A stretch of DNA of 64,000 nucleotides from assembly GCA_008477525.1 (NCBI GenBank), contig SPDT01000004.1, positions 1,426,001 through 1,490,000 on the forward strand, read 5' to 3'. The notes below the pieces were generated by a model. It had not been told where the DNA came from. It ran no database searches and was given only the letters and a program-made list of their open reading frames with translations. Shown here one piece after another: positions 44,679 to 56,765 of this stretch (position 1 is the stretch's first letter; each line of letters begins with the position of its first letter). Source of the DNA: Hypomyces perniciosus. Lineage: Eukaryota; Ascomycota; Sordariomycetes; Hypocreales; Hypocreaceae. The translations under genes were made by a program, and so were the position numbers.

Positions 44679-47121
44679 GATGATGAACCGAGATGCAGAA
44701 AGAGAAGAGAGGAGAAGAGAGGAGAGGAGAAGAGAAGAGAAGCTGGCGAAGCTGTGGGTGGTGATGGAAATGGATGCTGAAGGAGAGTTTCGAAACAAAT
44801 ATCGTATGTTGAAGATGTAGAAGAAAAAGAAGGAAAAAGAGGGGGAACCCCAAGATGATGAAGCTCTGAGCACTGAAGAGTCGAGAACCGGTGAAGATGC
44901 CTACTAAGTAGTGGTGGCCAGCTGCTGCGCGGAAGGCAGTTCAGTTCGGTTCAGTTACACTTCAGCAGACTTCGTTCAGTTCAGTTGTACGGTGAAGAAG
45001 AAGCAGCATAACAGAACAGAACAGAACCACAAACTGCCACCGACCTTTCTTTCGTCCTGCTTCCGCCTCTGCCTCTCTTTTCCAAGCCTCGCGAAGACAC
45101 GATATCAGTTGAGCAACGTGGGCTGCACTTATAAGTGGTGCACCATAGAGCCTTATTGTGACACTGCAGCTGCACGACGCTCCCTTTTTCGACTGGCCAG
45201 CGGAATACTGCCGTTTAGGCTCTTGTAATTCTCATCAATGCCGCTCGTGTAACAGGGAAGGGCAGCTGTTGCGGGCGCAATGGCTGGGGGTCAGAGATAC
45301 GAAGCAGAGAACAGTCTACGGAAGAATGTGAGAGCTCCAATTGGGAACGGACTCTTACACGGATGCATAGATCGGCACATGGATCTGGACGACATAGCCC
45401 ACGATTACTCAAGAATCACGCGAGTGCGCCCGCTCGCCTATCCGCACTATCGAGCCAATGGACCCGGATATCCAATCCAGATCCAATAGTGGCCTCAAAA
45501 CAACAGACCATCGAGTCCAAGAAATTAGTAATACTTGCTCTGGATTATCTTTTTTTTTAAATTCCCGCAGTTTGCTTGCTTGCTCTTCGACCTCCCCCCC
45601 CCCCTTCGCACCAGCGCGGAGCGGCCTGTGGTCTGAGAGCGCCCAACACACACACATCTCAAGGCTCGTGTGCCACCAAGCTGAGAGGGATTGGTTCTCC
45701 AGATCCCATGCCACGAGCTATGGGGAGATTCCCAAGGCAGCCTGCATGCCGAACAGGCAAATGAATTTCCGAACGCTGCCCAAGCGGTGTCGCACATGCT
45801 GTCCCCAGCGCTTTCGCTCGCAAACGATGGGAGTGAAAGAGGTGCGTCTCGTGTGAATCGACCGGCAATGCAACGGAGATAGGGGAAACCGCTCTTGTCA
45901 GTTTCAAGGACCCTGAGATCGTGAGATATGATGTTTGCTGCATGGTATGGCATGACGTGACCACGTGGAGAAAATGTGACAGAATCCTCGACTATGCAAG
46001 CCACTCTCAACTTCCGAATGCCGTTCTCACACCATCATCTGCTTCGTATGGAGCAACTCATTTCGTTAAACCAACATCGCTATACTCCATGCTTACGCCA
46101 TCAAGCCACGACTCCCAGCCACGAGAAGCTGTTGACCGTCTCCTCCCCCCTTCTTGGCGGCTATATATATCCATATTCTCCGAAACGTTACGATGCAACG
46201 CAGCTGAAGCCACGGCCAACAGCTACCACCACACCTCAACGGCTCGCCCAACATCTCTGTTTCGTGCCATTGATCCCAAGAAACACAATCTTTAACCCGG
46301 TGGCCTTTGACCCGGTGACATCAGAAGGAGGAGAAGAAGCATAACTCCCAGGGTAATGCCCATGTCGTCGTCACCGGCAAAATAATTAATTTGCCCTCGT
46401 GGAATGTCTCGGCAACAACTTCATCGAGTCGGTAGTATCCGTCAACGTCCAAGCGTTGTGGTGGATACGATACAACCCTTCACAGCCATTGCCAAGCTTC
46501 AGATCTCCCTGCAAAGCTTAGTTCAACCACCTACACAAAAGACCCCCTCTTCCATCTCGTTGCATTCCATTTCAACAATAGTGTCATGAGAGAGAGACAG
46601 AGAGCACGGATACCTGCTTCTCAGCGCCAATATGCTCTTCTCACCGCCCATCCTTGAAACATGTTTGTCGTTTTTCTATTTTTGTACCATCGTTTCTCAC
46701 ATGATGTTCGCTGATATGCGCAAAAGATGGTTGGTTGGTGTATCGGATTCCCGATACCATGGTGGTTTGTAAATCGTGATTCACTAATAGTCCTCGTAGA
46801 CATTCGTAGCTATTTCCTTTCATCTCGTATCCAACCAAAAATACTCCAGCACGGACTAGGGTTCACGCCCATTCATCATCGGTAAAAAGGGTAGAAAACA
46901 ATGAAAGCCTACCACCCATAGATCCCCAACCCAGGATGTCGTCTATACTCGAAGAGTCACACCATGCCGCACATGTCTCAAGATCCCCATCCAGTCATAC
47001 TTCGCCGTAGTATAAGCCCTGTGACACAAAACTTGCGCTGTAGTAGATCTACACACGCGCTTCCCGAGACAGTCCCAAAACTCCAACACAGTGTCAACAC
47101 ACCATGTGGGCCTTCCCACGC
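44679..47121. other. Intergenic, no gene seen
   Basis: It holds the 5' side of the GPCR gene and the 3' flank of the Dal5-type gene. A purine/pyrimidine-skewed AGAGG repeat lies near 44700-44745 (5' leader of the GPCR) and a 12-C run near 45594. Short frames only. Confidence 0.55.
44695..44745. repeat. AGAGG/AGAAG purine repeat in the GPCR leader
   Basis: Tandem imperfect repeats of AGAGG and AGAAG just upstream of the GPCR start; on the gene strand it is a pyrimidine tract. Confidence 0.65.
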
Positions 47122-48824
47122 TTAGATGGTGTACAAAAAGTTAGGTCGTTTGTCGCCCATGGCTCGCAGCTCCTCCTCCGACTTGCCATGGGCCAAGTGG
47201 TCTCGCTGTCCGCTCTGGCGCTTCTTGTTCTCTCTCATGAGCAGTACCGTCATCAAGGCACTTCCACAAAACATGCCGACAAACAAGTATGCAATAATGG
47301 TACCGTGGCCCTCTAGGAATCGGGGCTTGTTGAAGTAAATGTTGCTGCTCACAATACCGTTCAAGTTGCCCCACCCAATGACGAAGCCAAGGATAACACC
47401 ACGTTTGTAGACACCTTCAACGTTGTTGGAAATCCACACGACCGTGAGAGGAATGACTGGGTAGAGGCCCATGGCTCCCAGAAAAGTACCCGCGTACTGT
47501 ACATAAGGGTTGGTCGATGCCATCAGCATAGCAAACCCAGTAATGCTAATCGGCGCGCAGCAAAGGTTGAAGATGGCTCGCTTCCCGGTTGAGTCAGACC
47601 AGAAACCAACCACAACAGTCAGGACGGCCGCCGCCGCATAGGGTGGAACACTGAGAAGCTGATTCTTGATGATGGCGTCCGGGGTTGTGAAGCTCATGTT
47701 CTGAATGATGGATGGCAGGAAAAGGCTGAATGAATACAACGGCATCAGGGAACCCATATAGATGAGCATGCCAACGTATGTCTTCCAGTCCTTGACAGCA
47801 GCCCAGAAGTATTCCATCTTGAACGACTCATGCTGCGCAGAGGCCTGCTGGTCCTGGCTAAGTCGGTAAAGCACACGTGCGCGGTCTTCTTTGGTCAAGA
47901 ACTTGGCCTCGTCGGGGAAATCCTGGACCACCCAGAATGAAATGATACCGACAAGAATGGTAATGCCACCCTCAATGATAAAAATCCAGGCCCAACCAGG
48001 GAGGCCACCTATGCCGTTCATGTTCTGAATGGCGGCTGCGAGGAGGCCACCAAAGGACCCCGCAAGGGCGGCTGCAGAAAAGAAAATGGCGGCTCGGAGA
48101 CCAAACTCATTGCGCTTGTACCAGCATGAGAGGTAGTAGTTGACGCCGGGAAAGAGGCCGGCTTCGGTGAGTCCTAGGAACCAACGGGCGGCCATAAGAC
48201 CAGACCAGTTCTTGACAAAGCCCATTCCCAGCATACATGCTCCCCATAGGATGCTTTTCCAGAATTAGCCACCATCAATAAGAAACCAGGATTTCTCCCA
48301 AGAGAAACGCTTACATGATAATGGGGAGGAAAACCGAGGGACGGAACCGCTTGAGCAGGAGATTGGACAGACTCTCAAAGAGAGCATAGGAGACGAAGAA
48401 GATTGTGAGGTTGGCATCATATTGCCGATCTGTCAACTTCAGGTCTGTTTCGAGATGTGCGACTTTTGCGTTGCCGATGTTTGTGCGGTCAAGGAAGCAC
48501 ATTAAATACAGCAAGCAGAGCTGTGTACATGTTAGCAATTGCCTCCGGTAGGGAGCAATCAAGCTCGTGTCTGTTTGCGATTGACCATACCCAAGGAATG
48601 AGCGTCATATCAAGCTTCCACAGCAGTTTGCGATCCTGCAGGCCACCATGTTAGTTACATATGCACTCTCACCGCATGGCCTGGGACCAGAAAGCTGAAG
48701 CTTTGGAACTTACTATCGCCGCTCTTTCTTCGTCGGACAATCCCGCATCGGGATCGACGAGATGGTGGACCTCGACATCGGCATTGGAGATGTTGTCCGA
48801 TATGTTCTTTTCTGTGTCGCTCAT
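47122..48824 (-). CDS. MFS transporter, allantoate permease (Dal5) type
   Basis: An anion:cation symporter of the MFS; the family carries allantoate, nicotinate, vitamins or dipeptides, and the substrate here is unknown. Exons on the minus strand are 48824-48714, 48635-48591 (45 nt), 48520-48315 and 48253-47122, giving about 497 residues, normal for the family. The first membrane segment (LCLLYLMCFLDRTNIGNAKV) holds the DRTNIGNA family motif. Later ones include SYALFESLSNLLLKRFRPSV, GLTEAGLFPGVNYYLSCWYKR (family signature) and PGWAWIFIIEGGITILVG. The last third includes WISNNVEGVYKRGVILGFVI and an ASN-I-type segment. The small second exon was found from the family pattern (DRKLLWKLDMTLIPW). 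Upstream is a long gene-free stretch. Confidence 0.9.
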
Positions 48825-51800
48825 GATAGGCAGACGTTGGCGGGAAACACGCAGAGAGCCTCCAAAAAACAACAAAATAGACAAAAAAAATATTCACAAT
48901 AAAAATTGAGTCACACACAGACACACACAAACAGCACCAGCAGCCAAACCAATCCTTCAAGTAGCGAAGGGGAAGGAGAGGTGGTTGTGGGAGAAGAGGA
49001 AAACGAGGGTCCCGATCGGCGGCAGCTGCTCCTTTAGTCTCAGACAGTCGGGCGCCAAGTCCCTGTGGTCGTTCGACTTAAGCGATATATGCGAGAAGAA
49101 GAAGAGCAAATGACGAAATGCAGTGCTTGTAAGGGGATCATGAACCGAGTCCAGAGGGGGTGCGGGAGGCGGGAGCTCCAGTATGATGGAAGGTTAATGG
49201 GTATAACCACTGAAATCAACCAAAACGGGCAGAGAAAGGTTAGGTTGTTCTTTCGTTCGAGCGTCCTCACCTTTTTATTTATCCGTCATGTCTGATAATA
49301 CGGAGTAATAGGCACGAGTAGTATGCTATGTGCTAGCTAATACATAGGCATGCCATCCCATGCACAGCACACAGCAGCTCGGCAAGGGGGTGTGTGGGCA
49401 GTGGGTAAGGTACTAAGGTAACCTTGTCAACAAGCCTAGTTGCCAAGATGCTGTCGAACCTGTTTACGGAATTGGAGGAGAGCTAAAAAGGCACCTAGCC
49501 AGGAGTCCCGGCGTCTGGATGTGGAGGTGTGTGCGGAGAAGACGAGGGCGGAAAGGCCGATATGTATGGAAAGGCCGATATGGAAAATGGCATCCATTTT
49601 GCAGAGGACCAGCGAAATCTAGGTTTGTTGGCCGAGACGCTGCTCATAAGCCTAAAGCGAAGCCTAAAAAGCGACCAAGCAAGCCCCTGTAGCACTATTC
49701 GTACAGTGAAATTACCAATCTGTCGGTCTTATTACTCAGCCATCTCCTCACTAGTACGAAGTACTTACTCGTATACTCTCGCTCGCCACATCGTAAGTTA
49801 TCGAGTTACGATTCATGGAGATTTCCGTGACTTACGCACTCCGCATGTACTCGTACTTCGGCCTTAATGTCTACTACGACTACTACTACTACATACTAGT
49901 ACTATCGTAGGCGAGCCCGTGTTTTGCGGGGATACTCGTAGTGGTTCCATCACGGTGATGCGCAACTCTTAGCGTCGTTTGGAGAAGCAACTCTAGACTG
50001 TTTGCGGGGGTCCAAAAGCCGAGCCCCCAAAACCCCCTCTCCCTCTCCCACTTCCTCTTCGGGACGAAGCCGATGTCAATTGCCGCCAAACGGGTGAGAA
50101 GAGGCGACTCCTCTCCGAGCCTCCAAATCAACCACCTCAAAGGGAGGGCCAAGGAGGAGGTGACCCTTGTAGCAGAAGGCGTGTGTGTGTACGAGTAGTA
50201 ATCCGTACTTCGTACACGTCAGCGAGTAGAAGCACGATCGATCCTCCGAGTTCAGCTTCTTCTTCGTCTCCTCCCTTTGACTGACAAGGGAACCTCATCA
50301 GTGGAGTTGATTGGCGGCCTCGTTTCGCTCCCTATCCACCTACACACGGTCCCTAGATGAACGATGTAACGCTGGCCACTCTCCACCAACCTCTCATCCC
50401 ATGTAAACGATCGTGGACCGTGCACCAAGCACTGGGCGGAACCCTGTCTGTCTATCGAGGAGAAGGATTGATGATGCCGTCACACGATGCAGCGCTATGG
50501 GAGCTTGGATGCCTTCTTATTTCTGCCTAGAAAGCAGACATCCATCCGATGGCGGCAGATACCAAGTCCCGGCCCAAGCTGCGTTGTTATTTTGGAAGGG
50601 ATATTGGTTTTGGTTTTGGTTTTGTTCTTGTATGTATGCCAATCCATATGCGGCCGCAGAGAGACACACACTGTACATGGGCTGTTAGATAGCACGGAGC
50701 AGTATTAGTGCTGTTTGTTGATTGCTGTTGGTTCCTTTGTTCCGTTCTTGCGTATCAACGCATACCCCTTCGTGCGATATCAGACATTCCGTTTGTCCCC
50801 CACACGTCTCCGTCTCCATATTCCCACACCGGCCCCATCTCAATCACAATCTCATCTCATCTCATCTCCGCCCTCGATTTCCCTTCCCGGCGCCGAACGT
50901 CTTATCCCTTTCGCCCGCACCAGCCCGTTTCACAGAACGGCCCAGGCGGCAAGTCAACGGACAGCTCAGCTCGCACGTTTCATACACATCCATTCCATGG
51001 CAAACAAAGCCCCGCGATATTAAACGATCCAAGGCCGAAAACACCTAATCATCTTTCTTTGTCCTATATCACCCACCGATCTAATGCTGCAAGGGTGTTG
51101 TCCCAAAGCTTCGTCCAGTCTAAGCTCGAACAAAGCAGTCTTCGCCCACCTATCCCAAACCTGGGGTTGCAAAGAAAGAATAATAAAAAAGACGCCGTGG
51201 TCAAAAGTGCTAGAAAATCTTGGGGTCGCACAGTCTTTGATGCCACGTTTTTTCTTTCTTTTTGCTCGGACGGCATCCCACCTGTCTGCCTATGGGTGGC
51301 TGCAGCTCAATCTCATGAAATGAAGAAAACACAAATAATTAGATAGCTCTTGGTCCAAGCCAACGGCCAAGCAAGTCTACAGGCAGTGCCAGCAAAACAA
51401 AACAAAAAAACACCGAGTCGGTTAATGTCTTGGCCGTGATGATAACGATGGAAACACAAATAAATAGTAATGCCAACGAGACACACATCACATATCACAT
51501 CGCGCAAGATGCTGTATAATCCTGTCTTGCAGACTTGGCAGATGGTGGCTGTCGCAACGGGAAGGTAAAGGTAAAACCCCCCATCAAAGCCAAGCTCACC
51601 AAGCTCATCAAGCCAAGATTGCGGGGGAACAACTCCAGCCCAAAAACCCACCAAAAACCGCACATATTGACTGCCCAACCTACCCACCTTAAACTAGTGG
51701 AGATCTTTCCCCAAATCTCCATCTACCGGCTCCCTTTTCTTTTTTTTTCTCCGGGGGGCTAGAAGCTCACTAAGAAGCTTAGACGAACAGCGCATCACAC

Positions 51801-53015
51801 CAACTTATCACCACACCTCCGCATCTGCATTCTGGACGGACTTGTGTCACATCAACATCATATCCCAACAGTTTTCTCGTTCTTTGTTCTTTTTTCTTTC
51901 ACACACGCATAATCATCATCAGCCAATCAGAATTTTAACATCTCCTCTCCACTTTGGCGTCCAAATATTGACAATAGCTCTCAGCCACTCCCCTCTCTTC
52001 TACGGGAGCACGCATCTCACGCATATCAAAACAAACGTAGAAACTCGTAAAGCTCATCTCCTCATCCTGAACCCCGTCTCTTCAAGGATTATCGGCGAAA
52101 GCATTCTGCTACGAGTCATGCATCAATTCACGCCCTAGTTCCCAATATTCATTGCAGGGAGTAGTCTCCATCGCGCGTGTATATCTACCAGTTATACGCT
52201 ACGCCAAAACTACGAATACTATCGACCAAACAGTCTACCCGATATGTACTATATACTATTAATATCATCAGTTTTGCGATCACTCTATGATCAATGCAAA
52301 TAGACGCGCAACTGGGGCTCCAAGCCATGTGACGAATACCTGCGCAAAGATGATCAAGCTCACAGACAGCCCTTGATCAAAGCTCTCCTCCATATCCGCA
52401 AGGAAGCAAAGAACAAACCCACGACCACGTGGACTTCCCTTCTCCAGCTTGTTGGTTCTCTCAAAGATCTATTAGATCTCACACCCTCCCCCAGATCCGG
52501 AACCTCAACAGACCAACAGCGAAGTACGTCCAAGTTTCCTCCCTTCTCCCGTACGCGCCGCCAAGAACAATATGTTCCGCATGCGGCGTTCATCAGTGGA
52601 TACAACATCAGCCATAGTCATTCGCAGTCGTCGCACCACAGACTTTATGCCTCCGGAATGACTTTCCTGTCCCACGACACAGGCATGCATCACGGGCTCG
52701 AGTCCGAGTTCTCCCCCTCCCTTGGCAGAAGACAATTCATACCGCCAAGTCGACCATCGCTGATGCCTAATTTCTTTTTTTTCCAATGACAAAGGGGGTA
52801 GACTCAGCCTCCAGTTGTCTAGCAGCGGAAGGCTGCCGCTTGTCCGGTGTGGCGGGCATGTTCGCCAGTAGTGCTTATGTAGGATCAGTGGCGTTGAGTG
52901 AATAGATTGCATGTCACCCTACGTACGAAGTAGTCACATAGGGAGGCAATTTGAGACACCAGACAATCGGGTCTATAATGCTCATATCTATAGCCCGTAC
53001 GACATCTACCTCCCT
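48825..53015. other. 4.2 kb gene-poor stretch
   Basis: No confident gene is found. The stretch has several pyrimidine-rich tracts (near 50850 and 51900) typical of fungal promoters. TACTYCGTA 9-mers are at 49299-49307, 49755-49763, 50206-50214 and 52924-52932. A TAC/ACT trinucleotide run lies at about 49870-49900. One weak gene candidate is listed at 52304-52789. Confidence 0.5.
52304..52789 (+). CDS. Possible exon of an unrecognised gene
   Basis: Directly after a splice-acceptor-like AAATAG an open frame runs for 161 codons. Its first 65 look protein-like (CDEYLRKDDQAHRQPLIKALL, then TTTWTSLLQLVGSLKDLLDL, with helical periodicity), after which it turns into low-complexity Ser/His-rich sequence. 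A donor-like GTACGT near 52523 could end the exon. No start exon was found with certainty upstream and no family is recognised. It may be chance. Confidence 0.25.
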   Translation, partial: TRNWGSKPCDEYLRKDDQAHRQPLIKALLHIRKEAKNKPTTTWTSLLQLVGSLKDLLDLTPSPRSGTSTDQQRSTSKFPPFSRTRRQEQYVPHAAFISGYNISHSHSQSSHHRLYASGMTFLSHDTGMHHGLESEFSPSLGRRQFIPPSRPSLMPNFFFFQ

Positions 53016-55249
53016 CTATTTGGTAATGCCAAGTTCCGCGTAGAACGCCTCAGTGCTGGGCTCCCTGCCTAGGAACTCCTTCAAGAATTCCATCTCATCG
53101 ATACTGCCACCGCGTTCCAGCACGATATGGCGGTACCTTCGTCCTTGCTCGTGATCCATGGGATTCTTCTTGAAGAAGGAATGGAACATGTCCAAGGAAA
53201 AGACCTCAGAGTAGAGGTAGCCGTAGTAACCAGCGTCATATCCACCAATGAAGTGGCCAATGTTGGCGTAGCGGTTGCCCCATTCACTACAAAAGTGTCA
53301 GCATCATTTTCAGTAGAATCATCAAGAGTAGTTGTCTCATACATTGTTTCACCAGCATCCTCCGGGCCCTTGATGCCGGAAACATCGTGTCGTAGCTGGT
53401 TCCAAAGCTTGCCGTAGTTTGACTCCTTGACTTCCTCATGAGTCTTTGGTGAGTGAACCGTCATATCAAAAGTTCCAATGAGGAGCTGGCCCAGTGCACC
53501 TGTCGCCGAGTTGAGGTGCTTCGTTTGGATGAGTTTTTCGACAAGGTCATCAGGGATCTGCTCGCCCGTTTCCCAGTGTTTCGACAAAGATTTCAAGACG
53601 CTGGGGGTCCAGCACCAGTTCTCCAGCATTTGTGAAGGAGCCTCGACGAAATCAGCCACTGTCGCAGTACCGTGCGTGTAGCTGTAACGAGTGCGGGCGG
53701 CAATGTCATGGATGCCATGACCGAGCTCGTGGAAGAAGGTGACCACTTCGTGGTGCTTGAGGAGGGAGGGCTTGGTTGCCGTGGGCTTGCTAAAGTTGCA
53801 GACGAGAGCAGTTGAAGGGTATGACTTGTTGCCGTCCTTGGTAATGTAGCCCGGCTCAATTCCAAAGTTGGCGTAGTGGCCGTACTTGTTGTCTCGGGGG
53901 AAAAGGTCGAGGTACAGGTAGCCGCAGAAGCCACCGCCCTTTGCTTCTTCATCCCAAACACTGTAGATGATGACATCCTCGTGCCATGCAATATCTTCGG
54001 CCTTGCCAGTCGGGCTCAGGCGTGCCCGGTCCTCAGGCTTCAGCTCCACGAAAACGAAACCAAATATTTCCTCAAAAATCTTCAGCATACCAGCAAACGT
54101 GGACTCAGCCGGGAAGTACTGGGAGATCACGACCTCATCTACACTGTACTCCTTCTCCTTCATCATTCTCGTGTAGAAGGACGTATCCCACATATAGAAG
54201 TTGCCATCAAATGGTGCACCACGCTCTTCGCAATCACGCTTCTTGTACTCAAGAAGAGCTTGAACCTCCTTCTTGCCACCGGGTGCAAGGCGAGTCCGCA
54301 GGTCACCGAGGAATTCGTTGACCGTGGCGGGTGTCTTGGCCATTTTCTCCTCAATGCGAACACTGGCGTGGTCTGGGTAACCAAGAAGTCGTGCAGCCTC
54401 GTCACGAAGCTCCATGATCTCCTTAAAGAGAGGCACGTTGTTATTAGACTAGACAAACAGTATTAGTTCAGCATCTACAGCAAATTCGGGTCTCGCGTAG
54501 CGTACCTTGTTCCCTTCCGCGATGACATATCTCCGTCTAGTGCTCTCATGGATCGCATACTTCATCAAGGGGTTGAAGTGGTTGTACTTGAAGGTAATCT
54601 TCACCTTGCCCTCGTTCTCACCAGTGCCTTTCTCCAGAGTCTCCACATCAATATCATCCTTGGGCACTCCTTGGAGTTCATCGGGGGTGAACCAGATGGC
54701 GCCCTTCTCCTCGTTCAGGTTCTTCTGGGCCTGGATGCAGAGCTGGCTAAGACGCTTCTGGATCTCTTTGAAACGGTCTCGCTTCTCTCCAGGTGGGAGG
54801 AGCAAGCCATTACGGATGTATTTCTGGCGTTCCTTCTGGAGAACGTGGAGAGGCTCCTTGTCCAAGTTCTGGGAAGCCCGTGTGTTGTACGCCACATCCA
54901 CCAGCTTGAAAACATCCTCTCGCATCTTGCTCTCAATATAGAAGTCGTCCAAGAGCTCCTCTGCCTTTGAAGCAGCTTCTCTGAGAGATCCGTCGCTTGA
55001 CACATGCTGGTAGAAGGTCAGGATCCTGTGAGGGCCCTCAGACTCGTTGCCGTCGAGGAGGATAGGTTCCAGGGTATTGGCAAAGGTAGCCTTATCAAGA
55101 GCCACATCAGCAACAACTTTGTCCAGCACGCTCTTGCTCTTCTCGGTGATCTTCTTTGCGTCGGCCAAGATGGACTCAGCTGTGCCCGTGAACAACGGCG
55201 GGGCCTGAGGCGGGGTTCGGTACTGCTCAGGAGCCATGGTGCTGGTCAT
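53016..55249 (-). CDS. PRD1: Thimet oligopeptidase-type metallopeptidase, M3 family
   Basis: A cytosolic zinc endopeptidase that cleaves short peptides (saccharolysin in yeast). Exons on the minus strand are 55249-54506, 54448-53343 and 53286-53016 (introns 57 and 56 bp), giving about 706 residues, like the yeast enzyme. The zinc motif is HELGH at about residues 488-492, in FFHELGHGIHD; the third ligand Glu is in DFVEAPSQMLENW. Other M3 features are GYLYLDLFPRDNKYGHYANF and, in the last exon, YANIGHFIGGYDAGYYGYLY. The last intron reads through as an open frame with an unrelated C-terminus; splicing at 53342/53287 restores the conserved ending up to the TAG at 53016. A second ATG at 55237 may be used. 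The gene symbol is by family, not by orthology test. Confidence 0.9.
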
Positions 55250-56225
55250 CAATGGGCGGCGATATACTGCTGTAAGGTGATGTCTAGCTTGCAGTCGGAA
55301 GTGACTGGCAAGAGAATTGAGGCGCAGGAGTGCTCGTTGGGGAGCCAGCGTTGCGGCGAGAAGGAGAATGAGGAGAGAGAGGAGGAAGAGGAGGGGCTTT
55401 ATGCCACGAGGCCGCTCCAGATTGATGATGGGCTTATTGGCAGTGGCTACGTACTGCTGCTGACCACTTCCTGCAGGATGCCGAGTAGGTAATACGCGAG
55501 AGCTCAGTATTGCGGGAGCTTCGGCCTACCAGAACAGGAGAAAAGCAGGTGGTGGTGAGGGGTATCCTCAGGCGATCTGACTGGGCAAAACGCGGCTGAG
55601 AGCGGCACACCGTGATAGGCTCGTATACGTGGTATTGGCAGCCTGTGACAGGTATTGAGGTTTGTGAAATCTGCGGAGCTCAGTGGCCGCTGACGTAGTG
55701 GGCGGCGAGCTCCCTGTTTGGCAGGTGGTGTGCTGCATTGGCGATGGCGGGGTTTGTTTTGACAAAAAGACCGAGTATCTGTACGAATATCAACAGATTC
55801 AAAAAAGGTATTACAGGACCTATCATGAATAGATTTACGATACATTTTTTTCATATAGACAGCGGTCTTTACAAGCAATTCCCAAAATAACAAGATGGCG
55901 ATATTGTAGCGGGAATAGGAGCGATACAGTGAGCCCAGGCATCGCCCCGATTGTCCTTGTCATCACATCCAGGCCCCAAAGTTGTGTAGATTATCCATCA
56001 ATTGACCGAGCAGCTGATGCTTGCCACTCCCAAATCAATCTATCAAAACAGCTAAGTTCATTTATCCATACACAGGTCTTCGGTCACTCGTTGCAAAATC
56101 ATCACTGTCCCAAGTGTGCCCAATCCATATACCGTAGTCAAAACACGCAAAGCAACGCCGTCCCATACGCAGATGCAAAAAGATGCGCCAAAGCGATCCT
56201 CTGGAGTTCAAGGAGTCGCATCATC
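55250..56225. other. Intergenic, no gene seen
   Basis: Upstream flank of the M3 peptidase gene and 3' flank of the myosin light chain gene. Short frames only. Confidence 0.6.
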
Positions 56226-56765
56226 TTAGTTGGCAAGAATGGTTCGGACAAGGTCCGTGTAGTTGACTTGACCTGAGCTGGTGTCCACAGCCTTGAGCAA
56301 CTCGTCCACCTCCTCCTCTGACATCTTCTCGCCGAGGTTCGTCAAGATGTACTTGAGCTGGCCAACGCCAATGAAGCCCGTCATGTCCTTGTCGAATACT
56401 TGGAAGCCACGGCAGTACTCCTCTGGCTGGCCAGGGTCGCGGAATCCGCCAGGGCGGTTCAGGATGCGCTGAAAGGTCTCAAAGTCGACTGCAAATACCC
56501 TCAAGTTAGCGCAAAGCCCCACCGAAGATTGCGCTTCGCTACGCAGAGGTTAAGCAGAAGAGAAGAGTCAAAATTTGTACTCACAATCGCTACCAAGGCC
56601 CTTCTCCAGGTCCTTGATCTCAGCCAACGTGGGGTTCTGTCCGCAAGCTCGCAGAAGGTCGCCCAAGCAGTCCACGGCGCAACGACCGTTGCCGCGCTTG
56701 TCAAACAGGGCGAAAGCCTCCTTGTAGTTGGTCGAAGCCTGGGCATCGTAGTGGTTAGAAGCCAT
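56226..56765 (-). CDS. Myosin light chain, EF-hand protein (Mlc1/Cdc4 type)
   Basis: A calmodulin-like light chain that binds IQ motifs of myosin, needed in cytokinesis. Exons on the minus strand are 56765-56585 and 56488-56226, joined across a 96-bp intron (GTGAGT...TTGCAG), giving 147 residues, the usual length. The N-terminal lobe has a degenerate EF-hand (FALFDKRGNGRCAVDCLGDL) followed by LRACGQNPTLAEI, a family hallmark. The C-terminal lobe has GFQVFDKDMTGFIGVGQLKY, then LTNLGEKMSEEEVDELL, and a final degenerate loop TSSGQVNY. Loss of most calcium ligands fits a light chain rather than calmodulin. Confidence 0.9.

Noticed and set aside
45458..46344. Overlapping frames of 120-160 codons on both strands
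   Set aside because: All are of similar length in opposite strands, none has a motif; treated as intergenic.
50708..51346. 212-codon plus-strand frame
   Set aside because: Pyrimidine-rich leader-like DNA translated as Ser/Pro/His-rich sequence; no domain and a poor start context.
53081..53342. Alternative C-terminus of the M3 peptidase by reading through the last intron
   Set aside because: The read-through is Thr/Ser-rich and unlike the family; splicing restores the conserved YANIGHFIGGYDAGYYGYLY ending.
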